A stretch of DNA of 23,751 nt from Triparma columacea (Eukaryota > Sar > Bolidophyceae > Parmales > Triparmaceae): contig BRYA01000573.1 in assembly GCA_030267965.1 (NCBI GenBank), positions 1 to 23,751 on the forward strand. The letters are read 5' to 3'. The position numbers and the translations under genes are program-made. Shown here piece after piece: positions 1 through 10,186 of the stretch; positions within the stretch are counted from its first letter, which is position 1; each line of letters begins with the position of its first letter. The notes beneath the pieces were generated by a model. It was given only the letters and a program-made list of their open reading frames with translations, did no database searches and was not told the origin of the DNA.

Positions 1-3000
1 CCCAACCAGCATACCCGTTGTCGAAGGTGAGAGCTCGGAGAATAAGTGTACCACTCCCAGTTCCATACACATACATCCCTCTTCTTGCATTCTCTCCATC
101 CAACACACAGCTTGCGTTGTCCTCCACACACTTGACCTCTCCACTCAAGTCTTCTGTGTACAGCATGCTTTTAATACTTGCACAAGTCCCCTCTGAGCAT
201 TTGTAAGATCCAACAGTTAGAATTGCAGTGTCACCATTCGCCATGATGGAGTTGCCAGTGTTGGAAGTAGACTCCGCTGTATATTCATAGTTGCTTATTG
301 TGTTGAACAGCCCGTTCATATCGACCACATTCACCTCAGCCAACGACCTCCCTCCAACTACGACTAAGCAGGCCCAAAAAATTAGGCTCAACATGATCGA
401 GTATTTCCGGAAAGTTGTCATATGCGCCTTCACTCGGCTGCATTTAACTTGGGAGGAACATTTCTTGGATGAATTCATGATCATGATCCCCGCACTTTTG
501 GCCCTAGACCTTCCAGTTGGCTCAATCTTAGATACTATCTTTAGAAGGGCGCAACCGCCCACCCCGACAATAAGGGAGGAAAACAATCCAGCTGCGCAAA
601 GAAGGTAGCTTATGGTCGTGCTCCTGCTCGTATATACCCAGATGATCTCATTCATGTCGAGTCTGTCGCACAAATTAGAGTCAAGGGCGGTGTCCCTTCG
701 TTGGAAAGTATCACCATGGTGTGCCTCTTCCCCTGACCACTCAACGTTGCAGTCGTCGTAATTCCCGTCGTCGTTGCCGCTGCAGTCATGAGATGTCCCG
801 AGCCGGAAGGATCGCGCGCTCTCCGTTTGCGTCGATGCTGACTGCGTTGCTCTTCCCTTTGAGCATCTAGAAACTAATCTTGCCTCTTCGCCCACTTTAA
901 AGTTCGGGTGTAAAATCGGTGCAGTGCTCGTCTCACGTTCGTCGGTCGCCGTCGAGTTGCTCCTTTTAGTCCTATCCGCTACGCGACTGTCGATGAAACC
1001 GATCGGTCGTTCCGAAACATGGGGCATGATGACTGCTGCCTCGCACTTGGTCAAGTTGACCTTTGAAAGTAGCCCGTCGCCGGTCGTGCGTTTAGCGGGC
1101 CGCAGAGTAGCCGGTAGCCTGGCGGTTCTAATATCATCCTCCTTCGCGACCGGACTGCCTACGGAAGCGTCGAAAATGCTCAAGTCAAATATTTTTATTC
1201 CAGCTTGAGGTTGGAAGCCAGAATTTTCTGCCTCGTTTTCTGAGGCTGTGAAGGGTGCGACCAAAAAAGTGAGAATTAGAAACACCACCCCAAAAAGTTC
1301 CCTATTGACCAACGAACGACCAAAATGCCTGCCTACTATTCTGCCTTTCGCTGCGTACTCACCTCGTCCTTCCCCTCGACCACCCCATTCCTTCAACATT
1401 AAGTTGACAATTTCTCGCCTCACACTCCTTTCAGCAGCAACGAAGGCGCCTATTTTGGCGTTATCTACTCTCCCTGAGCAGGAGAGTTTATTGGTAGACG
1501 AAAAGGTACAAAGCTCCGTAACTTCCGAAGCTTTCATTAACTCATGCTTCATCTTCAGCTGTTGTTGCATAAACTTTGCAATGCCTCCGTCAAGAAGTAT
1601 CACGCTTCCTTCTAAGATCCCGTCCTTTCCGCTTTTAACAAGCTCGTAGGGCTTGCACTGTACCTCGCATGCCGTCAGTGCCTTAAATTCCTTGTCATCC
1701 TTCTCATAATCTGTGAGGAGGAGTGAAGCAAATCACGATTTGTTTTCATTAGTTTGCGTTACAGTCGAATCGGGACGGCAGCAGTGTTTTTTTAGAAAGA
1801 CACCGGGGTGATCTAGCCTTGCTCCGTCATGGTTATCATTATTCATGGCACACTTAAACTTCTCCTCGATGCTTACCTTCATAAACGAGAATAATCCGCT
1901 CTGCTGTATTCTGCCCACACTTTTCAATTTCGTTGTCGAGTGGTGTCAACTCGTCGTCAAGCAGGAGCTCGCCCATCCCCCCTGCGAGGAGGGCGTCGTA
2001 GGCATCGCATTTCGATAATGCTGCCCTAAAGGCCTTAACGTCCTTGAAATTTGTTTCTGATGAGCGAAGCGAAATGAGTTGGATTTGAGGGTTAGCGTCC
2101 AATGAATTGCTTTTTCGACAGTCGCACAGGGGTCTTTAATAGCGCTGAATGATCTCCTTTACCTCCTGCGTACTCACCTTGTCCTTCCCCTTCACCGGCC
2201 CTTTTCCCAGACACGTTTTCTCGGTGCTCGTTGCCCACAGCAGCACCAACGGCGACACCAGGAGCTGCAAGTCGTTCCTGCGGACATGGCGACCAGGGAA
2301 TAGAGCTCGAGCGAAGGCACCCCGTCACCTCAAAGCATGGTAGCGCTTTGTACTCAGCTCTTAAACCCACGCAACCTCCGTCCTCGATCCTCAGCTGCAA
2401 GGGGGGGGTCACTTGAATGAGCGTAGTATCCCCATGCAAAGCAGAGACTAGCTGTGGTCCGTCGACCATTCCAAGCCTTGAAACGCTCACTAGCGAAGCC
2501 TCCTCGTCGACGACAAAACTTTCAACCAACGCTTGGTCGACACTGAGCTCATTGATCAAAGCCCTGCTCTTGTCGAAGCCGATGCTCCCCTCCTCACATT
2601 GCTCTGCAAGCTCGGGTACGGCGAGGCGCCCACTCTCTTGCTTTGCAGTCTCAATTTTGTGCTGCATCCACTCGGAGGAGTCAGTCGGAGCAGCAGCAGC
2701 GTTGAGCTCCGCCTGATCCTCATTGTGAACGATCTTCCTCCCCTCCTCCGAAACACTGCAGATGCTGTGGAGAGGAAGGTCCCCGGCGACGGACATGCAA
2801 CCGAAGAGGTCGGAGGCCCTGGTGTCAGCATCGTCCTTGAGCCAGTAGAGTTGGCCTGTAGGGTGGAAGTGGACGTTGGAGGAAGTGCTCGTCGCGGGGA
2901 CTACAGAGAGCGGAGTCCACAACAAAGGCGGTTAGAATCTAGCATGCAGCACAATACCAACGTCCCCTCATACCCTCCACCACCTCTTGCTTACCTTTCT

Positions 3001-3382
3001 CGGAAGCACTGCCACCATAAAAAGCCAAATAAGATAATCTTTGCATGGCGTCTAACGCTGTGGCGATCTGAACTTGGAACGCTCCAGTCGCATGATCTTG
3101 TCCAAGAAGGGCATCTACAGTTGAGAGACAGAGGACAACGATGAGGGAGAGGACCACCAAAGCTGCCTTACTCCCTCCCCCTACATTCCAACGCATAGAG
3201 GCTGACCTTTGGAGATTACCCTCTCCCTTGAGCTCCAGCATGTTGCAAGAGTTTGCGTCATGGGATGCTCCCGTGACTACCTCAGGGTTCGTCTCGTCTG
3301 TAAGCCCTCGACTCAAACTCTTGGACGGCTTGGAGCCATGGAAGGTGGGGAAATGGGCAAGACAATCTCCTGGAGAGGCCAT
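1..3382 (-). CDS. Multi-exon membrane/secreted protein with C-terminal beta-helix-like domain, partial at left edge
   Basis: Five exons were read by hand: 3382-2995, 2900-2178, 2056-1877, 1710-1363 and 1245 to beyond base 1 (961 residues so far). All introns are GT-AG and all four are phase 1. Residues 72-93 are a hydrophobic signal-anchor. A start at Met63 (base 3196) would make this a normal signal peptide. Residues 130-757 match no family I recognise. A second hydrophobic segment (about 758-781, bases 613-542) is followed by a 45-residue Lys/Arg-rich loop and a third segment (about 829-845). The last stretch has Cys pairs and the phrase GTLILRALTFDNG, typical of right-handed beta-helix (Pmp/pectin-lyase-like) repeats. 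The inferred topology is two ectodomains joined by a short basic cytosolic loop. Alternatively a separate secreted protein starts at Met822 (base 421), since what follows looks like a complete signal peptide, but no stop codon separates the two. Function is unknown. Confidence 0.62.
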
Positions 3383-3999
3383 GGAAAGAGGTGAATTCTC
3401 AACAATTTATATGTCGTCGATTCGTCGATACACCTAGGAAATTAGCGAAGATGTAGCGTTATCTGTGAAAGCTGAAGAATTCAAGTAAGTGAGGTCGGGT
3501 AAGAATCCAAGCAGGCCAAGCAAGCAAATCACACATTTTAGCCGCGATTTCAGGCGGCATTGGTATCGATGGTATCGATAGATAGCTTAGAAAGTTACGG
3601 GTCTGAAAAAAGATGGATGCTGCTTATTCAGACCCCTATAAAGACCAAGCATGATCGAAGAGGAGCGGGGGGGAGAGAAGCAAAAACACACCCTATTCGT
3701 CCTTTGCCCTATTCTAGCTTGCTTATCCGGGAATATTAAGCAAAATGGCTCCTGATATGGACATATGAGCGCAATAGACACAGAAACTCACCAGAAACCC
3801 AGTTGGGTGAAAATCGGGTAAAAAATATCAGGTTGCCCCGAACCCGTGCACTGCTACAGATTTGGGAACTGAAGAGGTTGAGCGACGATACGAACGATGT
3901 GGGTGTTTGGCGCGTTTCGGAACAAGAAGGGTACAAGAAGAAGAGATGATGAAAGAAGAACAAGACACATGAGATTTGAGAGATTGTAATTTACGTAAC
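3383..3999. other. Intergenic region, no gene recognised
   Basis: This 617-bp stretch lies between the start of the beta-helix gene and the stop of the coiled-coil gene, both on the minus strand. It should hold the promoter and 5' UTR of the former and the 3' end of the latter. A tandem 9-bp repeat (ggtatcgat, 3562-3570 and 3571-3579) is the only structure I can point to. Short open frames on both strands have no protein character. A minus-strand donor-like site near 3790 could belong to an untranslated 5' exon, but no acceptor confirms it. Confidence 0.5.
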
Positions 4000-5742
4000 C
4001 TAGTAGAAGCCCTCCTCGTATTCAGTCTGAACTCCTATTGTCTCGTACTTTTTGGCTCCTATTGTTGAAGATGCAAGTATCTGGCTGAGATATCCCTCTA
4101 CGGTGTAGGTGTCCCACGCTTCTATGCCGGTTTGCATTCTCACGTCGCTGTCCCATTCCCCCCCCCCTGCCCCCGCCCCCTCCCTCTCCATGTAGCTCTC
4201 CACCTTGATCTTGTACGACCTGACCTCGCTGAGCAGGTACTTGAGGACCCCTCGCCTCTGAGCGAGGGAGAGCTCGTTCAGCCTCGGCGGAATCAGCCTG
4301 CTGCCGTTCCACATCATGTCGTTGTCCCAGGAGTCAATGATGCCCCCCTTGTTGATCACGAGGGCGGCCTGCTTTCTTACGTCCGCCAGGCAGGCCGTAA
4401 GCATCCGGTCAAGCTCAGCCTGACCTTGCACCTCGACCTCGTAGGCGTTTGTGAAGTCTTCCGCCTGCTCTTGGCTGAACTGCACTCCCTCCATTGCGAC
4501 CTCCAGACTCTCCTCCAACTCCGTTATGGCCCCAACCATGGCCAGCTCATCGCGGCTCAGCATTTCCGTATTTTGGAAGAGCTCGCCGTCCGCGGCCGCA
4601 ATCTCCGCGTCGAGATTTTGGAGCTCGGCAGTGAGCTCCTTAATGAGCTTCTGCTGGGCAATTTCCTTCTTCGCCATGGCATTTCTCACATCGCTGCTGA
4701 TCCCTAACTCTTTTATTGCGTCCTTGTTGTCCTCCATAACCTTCACATTCTTTTTCAAAATGTCGCTCGCCTCAAGACCGTTGGTTGTCAACAGCTCCAT
4801 GGCACTCTTGTGATTTACCTCACTCTTCTCCTTGATTTCTACGACCCTCTCAGCTGACTCTTCGACCAGCCTGACCTTGGCGCTCTTCATGTAGGCCAAC
4901 ATCTCCTGCTTCTTCTTCTCCTTCTTCCTCACGGCGATCCTCTCCATGTCCGAGACCATTTGATAGTGTTCCTTCCTTTCCACCTCAATTGCGTGGAGCA
5001 GGGTAGACATTTCTGTCGTTGCCGACAGCTTGAATTCGTCAATGTCCTTCAGCCCAAACAGCTTGCTGTCGATCAGCCTGATCTGCTCCTTGAACTCGTT
5101 CTCCTTTGTCTCGAATTCCTTTGCGTCCTGTTCAATCTCCTCCAAGTAATTCCTCTCCGTTGCCTCCCTGTCTATGCTCTCGGTGAGCTGCTGCTTCTCC
5201 AGGTCGCTGATGATGTCGTAGTTGTCGTCCAGCTTCTTGTGAAGGAAGAAGTATATATCGCTCTGGTCCTTTTTCTGCTGCTCGACTTCTCCAACCATTT
5301 TGCGTTGTTTCCTGACGATCTCCTTCTTCTTGATCCTAAGTCTCGCCTGGTCTTTCATCATCTGGGAGCAGGTCGGGAGCAGGTCGGGGAGTTAGAGTCT
5401 TGTGGGAAGCGAAACGAGGAACGAAGCTAGGCACTATTCATCTTCGTCGTCGCTTCACTCCTCCAAAGTGTCTAGCCCCACTTTTCCGCGCCCTGCCCCT
5501 TGCACCCCACCGCAACCACCAGAACAGCTCCTTCTCCACACCACAAAGTGCACAGTCAACCCATCCGCACCTCACTTCCCCCTGCACCTCCACCCCGCCC
5601 CTCGTACCTGGACTCTCTCCTCATGTGCTTTGTCTTGTTCTCGCTTTAAATCCAGGGCCTGCATGCTGACCTGGCGGAGCATCTCTCTGATGCCTTCCCC
5701 TTTGCTTTCGTCCTCAGCCTCATTGTTGCCTCCCTTGGGCAT
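4000..5742 (-). CDS. CFAP157/BBOF1-like (DUF4515-type) ciliary coiled-coil protein
   Basis: Two exons, 5742-5608 (45 codons) and 5361-4000, join in phase 0 into 498 residues. The intron has a GTACGA donor and a CTAAC branch region ahead of a C-rich acceptor. The protein is almost wholly charged alpha-helical coiled coil from about residue 20 to 385. The early KKDQSDIYFFLHKKLDDN block and the central TTNGLEASDILKKNVKVMEDN block look like the conserved positions of the CFAP157/BBOF1 family, which acts at the basal body and axoneme to orient or stabilise cilia. That match is from memory of the family pattern. The C-terminal 110 residues (from WNGSRLIPPRLNELSLAQRR) are a conserved-looking globular tail with a Gly/Ala patch. 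The start was chosen at the MPKGG methionine, the last ATG before a strong donor. The gene is divergent from the LisH gene, with 141 bp between start codons. Confidence 0.6.
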
Positions 5743-5883
5743 GGTATTTTGCCCATTCCTCCCAACAGCTTTGCTCTGAACAAGCCCAAATACTATTGCC
5801 TTGTTTGCTGGAAGTGTAGCGCGGATTACCACCACCGCCCCTTCACACCTGTAACTTCTCTCCATCGAGGTGAAGAGCTGCTC

Positions 5884-7475
5884 ATGTCGGCCACGCTGAA
5901 TATCTCCAGGGAAAATATTATCAACTATGCAGAGCTCGTCGTTAGGGACTTCCTGTAAGTGCTTATTCTGTTTCCCCCTTTGGGGAATTTTTTCCTCCTC
6001 GCTGTGCACCCCCGTCTTTACTAACACCTTCAACCCCCCTTAGGCAATCGAGGGGTTACTTTGGAGCCTTGGAGGCCCTAACCGAGGATGTTGCTGCGGC
6101 TCGGCTTGAGAGGCAGCAACAGGAGCAGGATGAGGGTAGAGCTCCCGAAACGACCGAGGGGGACAGTGTCGAGAGCTGGTATGTTGTGAACCAGCATCTT
6201 GGACTCCCAGGCCTATTGAACAAAAACAAAGCGAGGGAGAGGGGGTACAATTCTGTTATTGAGGTACGTAAGGGAAATGCAAGGCGTCATCGTTACGCGA
6301 CAGTCCTAAGGAATCGCCAACACGACCCTTTCCGCTCGCCGCCGCAGGTTCTCGTGGATGCCATGAGCGCCAAGAGTGAGAAGGAGGTTGAGCCTTCTCC
6401 TTGGGTCAGGCCTTCGACAACCCCCAACTTTCAGTTCCCATTGAAGGCCACTGCGGCTGCGACCAAGAGTAACCAGGTTAGCTCCGCTTCCCCGTCCCCA
6501 ACTAATCTAGGAGCAAACCCCAGCAAGTCATGGAGTCGCGCTCCTTCTACGAACCAGTCGACGACCCGTCCCAAGTCGCAGCAGAAACACAACCGGCCAA
6601 AAAGCTCGAACAACAGCAGCGCTGTGAGAAGCGGGTCCGTCACCACTTGGCGGCCAAAAAGCTCCGGAGACGTCCACAACCTTGTGAAGTCGCAGTACAA
6701 GCCCCCTGACCCAAGATTGATGCACTCGGTGAAGCATCCCGTGACCCCGCAGCACTGGATCCCCGACCCTGTGCGCACAAGACAAATCCAGAGGGACTTA
6801 GCGGTCGCAAAGACAAACGTGGAGGACACCCTAGTCAGAAAGGAGGCCAAGGAGCTGGAGATCAGCAGGCACAAGCTGGATGCTCTCCAGGTGAGCAAGG
6901 AGAAGGAGAAGCTCGGCATCGAGTTCAAGGCGCAGTGCGGTCTCTGCTCGATGAAGTTCCTTCCCGTCAACCTTGTCCTCGCTGTCCCTCTCAAGGCTGT
7001 TCTCGACATTCGGGACAGCTGGGGTACCAAGTTCGACGAAAAGGGGTGCCAGCTCCCTAAGGATGCGAGGTTGAACAGGAACCTTCGGAAGCCCCCCCTT
7101 TGCTACAATGACGTCCACGTGTGCAGATTCTGTGCCCAACTGTTTAGGAGCCAGCAGGACCTCTACCGCCCCAGCTTCGAAAAGAAGGAAGCTGAGAGGA
7201 AGCAGATCTACGAGGATAGGGAGGCCGCCGCCCGCAAGGCGTACTGGGACCCCTTGACTACGACAGAGAAGGAGAAAAAGAAGGAAATGGAGGAGCTCAG
7301 GTTAGAGTTGGAGAGGGGGTTGAATTGGAGGGGTCTAGAGCAGGACAGGAAGAAATCGACTGAGGTCATCGGGGAGAGTGTCAGGCTGGCTAGACAAACC
7401 CTCGTTCGGACAACGAGCAGCGGGCGCATCGTCAGGGAAAGAAAGAAGACCGAGGTGTCTGCACCGACGAAGTAG
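5884..7475 (+). CDS. LisH-motif protein with paired CxxC (zinc-knuckle-like) motifs
   Basis: Exons 5884-5954, 6044-6263 and 6348-7475 give 472 residues. The first intron (5955-6043) has a perfect TACTAAC 19 nt before its acceptor. The splice rebuilds a LisH motif (residues about 4-38, core NYAELVVRDFLQSRGYFGAL), a dimerisation module frequent in centrosomal, ciliary and microtubule-linked proteins. Residues about 110-215 are Ser/Thr/Pro/Lys-rich and probably disordered. Residues 225-290 form a charged helix. C294-x2-C297 and C356-x2-C359 (58 residues apart) look like a zinc-binding pair. The tail is basic coiled coil. The second intron (6264-6347, 84 nt) is a multiple of three, has no in-frame stop and no CTAAC branch, so it may be retained. 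I do not recognise a named family. A ciliary or microtubule role is inferred only from the LisH motif and the divergent coiled-coil neighbour. Confidence 0.7.
6264..6347 (+). other. Stop-free in-frame intron, possible alternative splicing
   Basis: The 84-nt GT-AG intron of the LisH gene keeps the reading frame and encodes 28 residues with no stop if retained. The insert is strongly basic (Arg-rich). It lacks the CTAAC branch motif found in most other introns here, so splicing may be weak or regulated. Confidence 0.45.
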
Positions 7476-7634
7476 TGCGCACAGTATAATAAGGGTATAA
7501 AATTTGATGCAAAAGGAAAGCCGCTTCGTTCTGCTACCTCCTCTACCTATACTTTCCCTCCCCCCCCCCCCCTTCCTGCCCATTCTGCCCCGACCGCACA
7601 CATCCGACAAACAAACCCGCCCGCCCGGTTATCT

Positions 7635-8851
7635 TCAACCCCTCGTCTTCTTCGTTCGCCTATTCTGCAGGTTCATAAACGCCCCGCTCTGGAGCTGCTT
7701 GGCAGCCCGCATCCTCTCCAAATTCTGCTGAGCCTCGAGTTCGCTCTGCGATGGCGCGATTAACGAAAGGTTTAGGAACGTGCTGCTTCGTTACTTGTTG
7801 CCCTCTCAATTTCTCTCACCTTGACGTTCTGATATCTTTGCAGCAACCTCTCCAGGTCGAGCTGGCGGCGCTTCTTCTGTTCCTCGCGGCCGGTCTGGAT
7901 CCTCTTCTGCAGGGCGATGAGCTCCTGCTGCTTGGAGTGCTTGAACTTGGCCTCCTGTTGGAACATTTCCTGCTGCTTCTGATTTCTCCACTTTTCAATC
8001 TCCCAAGCCTCGAGGGCATCGGCCTTTAGTTTCATTTTGTGAGCCTCCGTGTAGTCCTTGGCCTTGGCGAGGTGCTCCTGAATGTTTCTCAAGTTGAGCA
8101 GCTCCCTGGAGAATTTGGGACGGGCCTGCTTTTGCAGCAGCTTGCGCTGGAATTCCTTGAGGTCCTTGGTGTGGCGGACCTGGGGAAGGGGGAGAGAGGA
8201 TGGGGGAGAGGATGGGGGAGAAAGGAGTTAGTGTGTGCGCAGGCTCCTAAGCTTCTGGGGTTAGGGTTCCTTCCTACTACACACCTTCATGGCCTCCACC
8301 AAAGTCTCAGCGTGCCCCTCGTACGCCTCCATTTTCTTATCCCAAACCATGTTGAACTGCTGGAATTCGAGCATGTGTGCCTCCTCAACTCCGAGCCTCT
8401 CGGCAATTTGGCGCGACCTCATGGCCTCCTTCCTACGGTTCTCCTCGTGGAGCTTGAGCTCCTCCAGCCTATTCTTGGCGATCTCGGCCTCGACATACTT
8501 GCCCTGGCGCTCGCAGTTTTTGCGGTGCTCCTCGAGGATCTACGAGGTGGCGGGGGGTTGCAGGGGGGAGAGAGGAGAAGGTGGTGACCGTGTTAGTAAC
8601 AGCGAAATGCAAGGTAGGGGTGAGGGGCATATTGCGGAAGGTACGGGGGTAAGGGGGGGGGGAGGGACATCCGAGGGTCCCGAAATCTTCCAAAAGATTC
8701 GAGTTAAGGATATCACCAGGGACAAAAGGTGCCCCTCAAATGAATCTAACCGACCCCTTCTGGGGTTCCTGAAAACAGAACTGAAGTCGAATTTGCCCTG
8801 GGTACCCACCTGAAGGAAGTCAGCGACAGCTGACTCTTCCCCTCCGTCCAT
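7635..8851 (-). CDS. Conserved all-helical coiled-coil protein, function unassigned
   Basis: Four exons, 8851-8810, 8539-8285, 8179-7820 and 7745-7635, all join in phase 0 to give 255 residues. Exon lengths of 14, 85, 120 and 37 codons (the last including the stop) agree exactly with the splice sites. Apart from a 14-residue acidic start, the protein is one long charged helix rich in Lys, Glu, Gln and Arg. Blocks such as NCERQGKYVEAEIAKNRL, EAYEGHAETLVEAMK and LLQRYQNVKSELEAQQNLER look highly conserved. They read like a protein found across flagellated protists, but I cannot name the family. The gene is convergent with the LisH gene (159 bp between stops) and divergent from the next gene (135 bp between starts). 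With its coiled-coil neighbours it suggests a cytoskeletal or axonemal role, which is inference from context only. Confidence 0.72.
8198..8221. repeat. 12-bp tandem repeat in intron 2 of the coiled-coil gene
   Basis: The unit ggatgggggaga occurs twice head to tail (8198-8209 and 8210-8221). It lies in the polypyrimidine tract (C-rich on the minus strand) just before the acceptor at 8180. Confidence 0.8.
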
Positions 8852-8986
8852 TATTTAAAACGCTGTTGCTCAAAACTAGGGTCAACACAAAAATGGAGAC
8901 AAAGAGGAAAAATCGAGGACGGAGAGAGGAAGCTGTGAAATTTGGCATTTTTGGAGAAGCCCTGCCTAACATAAATCCAACTTACT

Positions 8987-9982
8987 ATGCTTCGGTACTT
9001 GCGGGTTTATGTTCACTTAATTCTGGTATTTGGTGTATTAGCTTCTGAGGGGGTGTCAAGACGGTCTAGAATCAATCATCAAGTCGCTGGTGGCAGCACA
9101 ATATGTTGTTTTTCAACTGATGATCATTGTTTAGTCGTGTTGCGGAACGATAGGAGCGGGGATTCTCTGTCGTTACGGTCGTTAAATGTTTCTGAATCGG
9201 GAGGATATGATGAAGAGGAGGAATTTGTTGATCCCCTTCACTCCATCCCGCCACGATCTCAACAACAGATCTACCCCCTGACGCCTAACGGGCCAATCGT
9301 TGTGTTCTCGGGGTATATTGGTGGCATTGCTGAAGTGACTGGCGAATTGAAGGAATGGATGTCGGAAGGGAGGAGGAGGGCGGCGACGAAGTTCGCCACA
9401 TTTGAGAATGAAAGGATAGATAGAGGTGACGGCAATAGCGCGTCGTCGACGGATTGGGAGCGGGTGGGTCCCTCTTCGCCCGAATTCAATCCAACGGTTG
9501 AACGAGTATCAGAGGTCCTCAATACATTAACAAAGAATAGGAGCTCCGGTGACAACCTCCACTGCCTCGTCGTGGGGCGCAACACACGGGGGGGGGAGGG
9601 GGGGGGGAGGAGCAACGGCTGCCCAGTATTCGATATCGTCGACGTGCTGCCAAATGGTATGAAAAGAGACTGGAGCAAGGGGGGGTGCACGAGTTTAGGA
9701 CGTTTTGGGGCGGGAGTGAGGAGGGTGTTTGGGAAGCGGGCTTACCTCGAGCCTCACCGGAGAATTCCTCCGAGTTCCGCCTTCGCTTGCATATTAGACG
9801 CCCTTTGTGAGACCTTCGGAGAAGTGGAGGAGTGGGAGGGAGGGGATGTTGATTTGGATATCAGAGACCTCATTGGATGCCTTCGAGTGGTCAAGTTGGG
9901 CAAAGAAGGGGGGGTGGAAACTCTTGAGGATGAGTTGGTTGAGCAAATGATCGAGGAGTTTATAAAACAGCGAGAAGTCTGA
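8987..9982 (+). CDS. Secreted or membrane-targeted protein of unknown function, faint proteasome-subunit resemblance
   Basis: A single intronless frame of 331 residues. Residues 1-20 (basic start, then a hydrophobic stretch ending near VLASEG) look like a signal peptide. I do not recognise the family with confidence. The order of secondary-structure cues recalls the Ntn-hydrolase fold of 20S proteasome subunits: an opening strand pair (STICCFSTDDHCLVVLRND), a Gly-rich turn plus helix (VVFSGYIGGIAEVTGELKEW), a central LHCLVVGRN strand then FDIVDVLPNG, and a late helix followed by a strand (about 270-310). No N-terminal catalytic Thr is evident after the putative cleavage site, so it would be inactive if related. 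Two G runs near 9590-9609 encode a Gly/Arg-rich loop and could hide an indel, though the frame stays open. It sits 204 bp upstream of the VDE-related gene on the same strand. Confidence 0.6.
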   Translation: MLRYLRVYVHLILVFGVLASEGVSRRSRINHQVAGGSTICCFSTDDHCLVVLRNDRSGDSLSLRSLNVSESGGYDEEEEFVDPLHSIPPRSQQQIYPLTPNGPIVVFSGYIGGIAEVTGELKEWMSEGRRRAATKFATFENERIDRGDGNSASSTDWERVGPSSPEFNPTVERVSEVLNTLTKNRSSGDNLHCLVVGRNTRGGEGGGRSNGCPVFDIVDVLPNGMKRDWSKGGCTSLGRFGAGVRRVFGKRAYLEPHRRIPPSSAFACILDALCETFGEVEEWEGGDVDLDIRDLIGCLRVVKLGKEGGVETLEDELVEQMIEEFIKQREV

Positions 9983-10186
9983 ATGCTAAAAAGTTTTGTT
10001 TTGTAAGGAATGCCATGATCTGCCTTCCAAAAGCTTCTGCCCAACTTCCGAACTATATTTCGCCAAATTCGAACCAAATCAACTTTTTCTGTATCCGTAT
10101 CATCCTTCAAAACACTTCGCTTACTTAAATTTTCAGTTACATCCACGCTGTAGTAAATTGAACCCTCTTCGACCAACTCAGCAAGG

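Noticed and set aside
7555..7575. A C13 run between convergent genes considered as a terminator or telomere-like repeat
   Set aside because: It is a simple homopolymer like many others in the non-coding C-rich tracts here, with no hairpin and no tandem telomere unit.
9271..9690. A 139-codon minus-strand frame antisense to the secreted protein
   Set aside because: It is a shadow frame with Ser/Pro/Leu-rich composition from G/C-skewed DNA, with no splice or start context.
10060..10085. A B-box-like sequence (GGTTCGAAT on the minus strand)
   Set aside because: There is no A box at a suitable distance and no cloverleaf.
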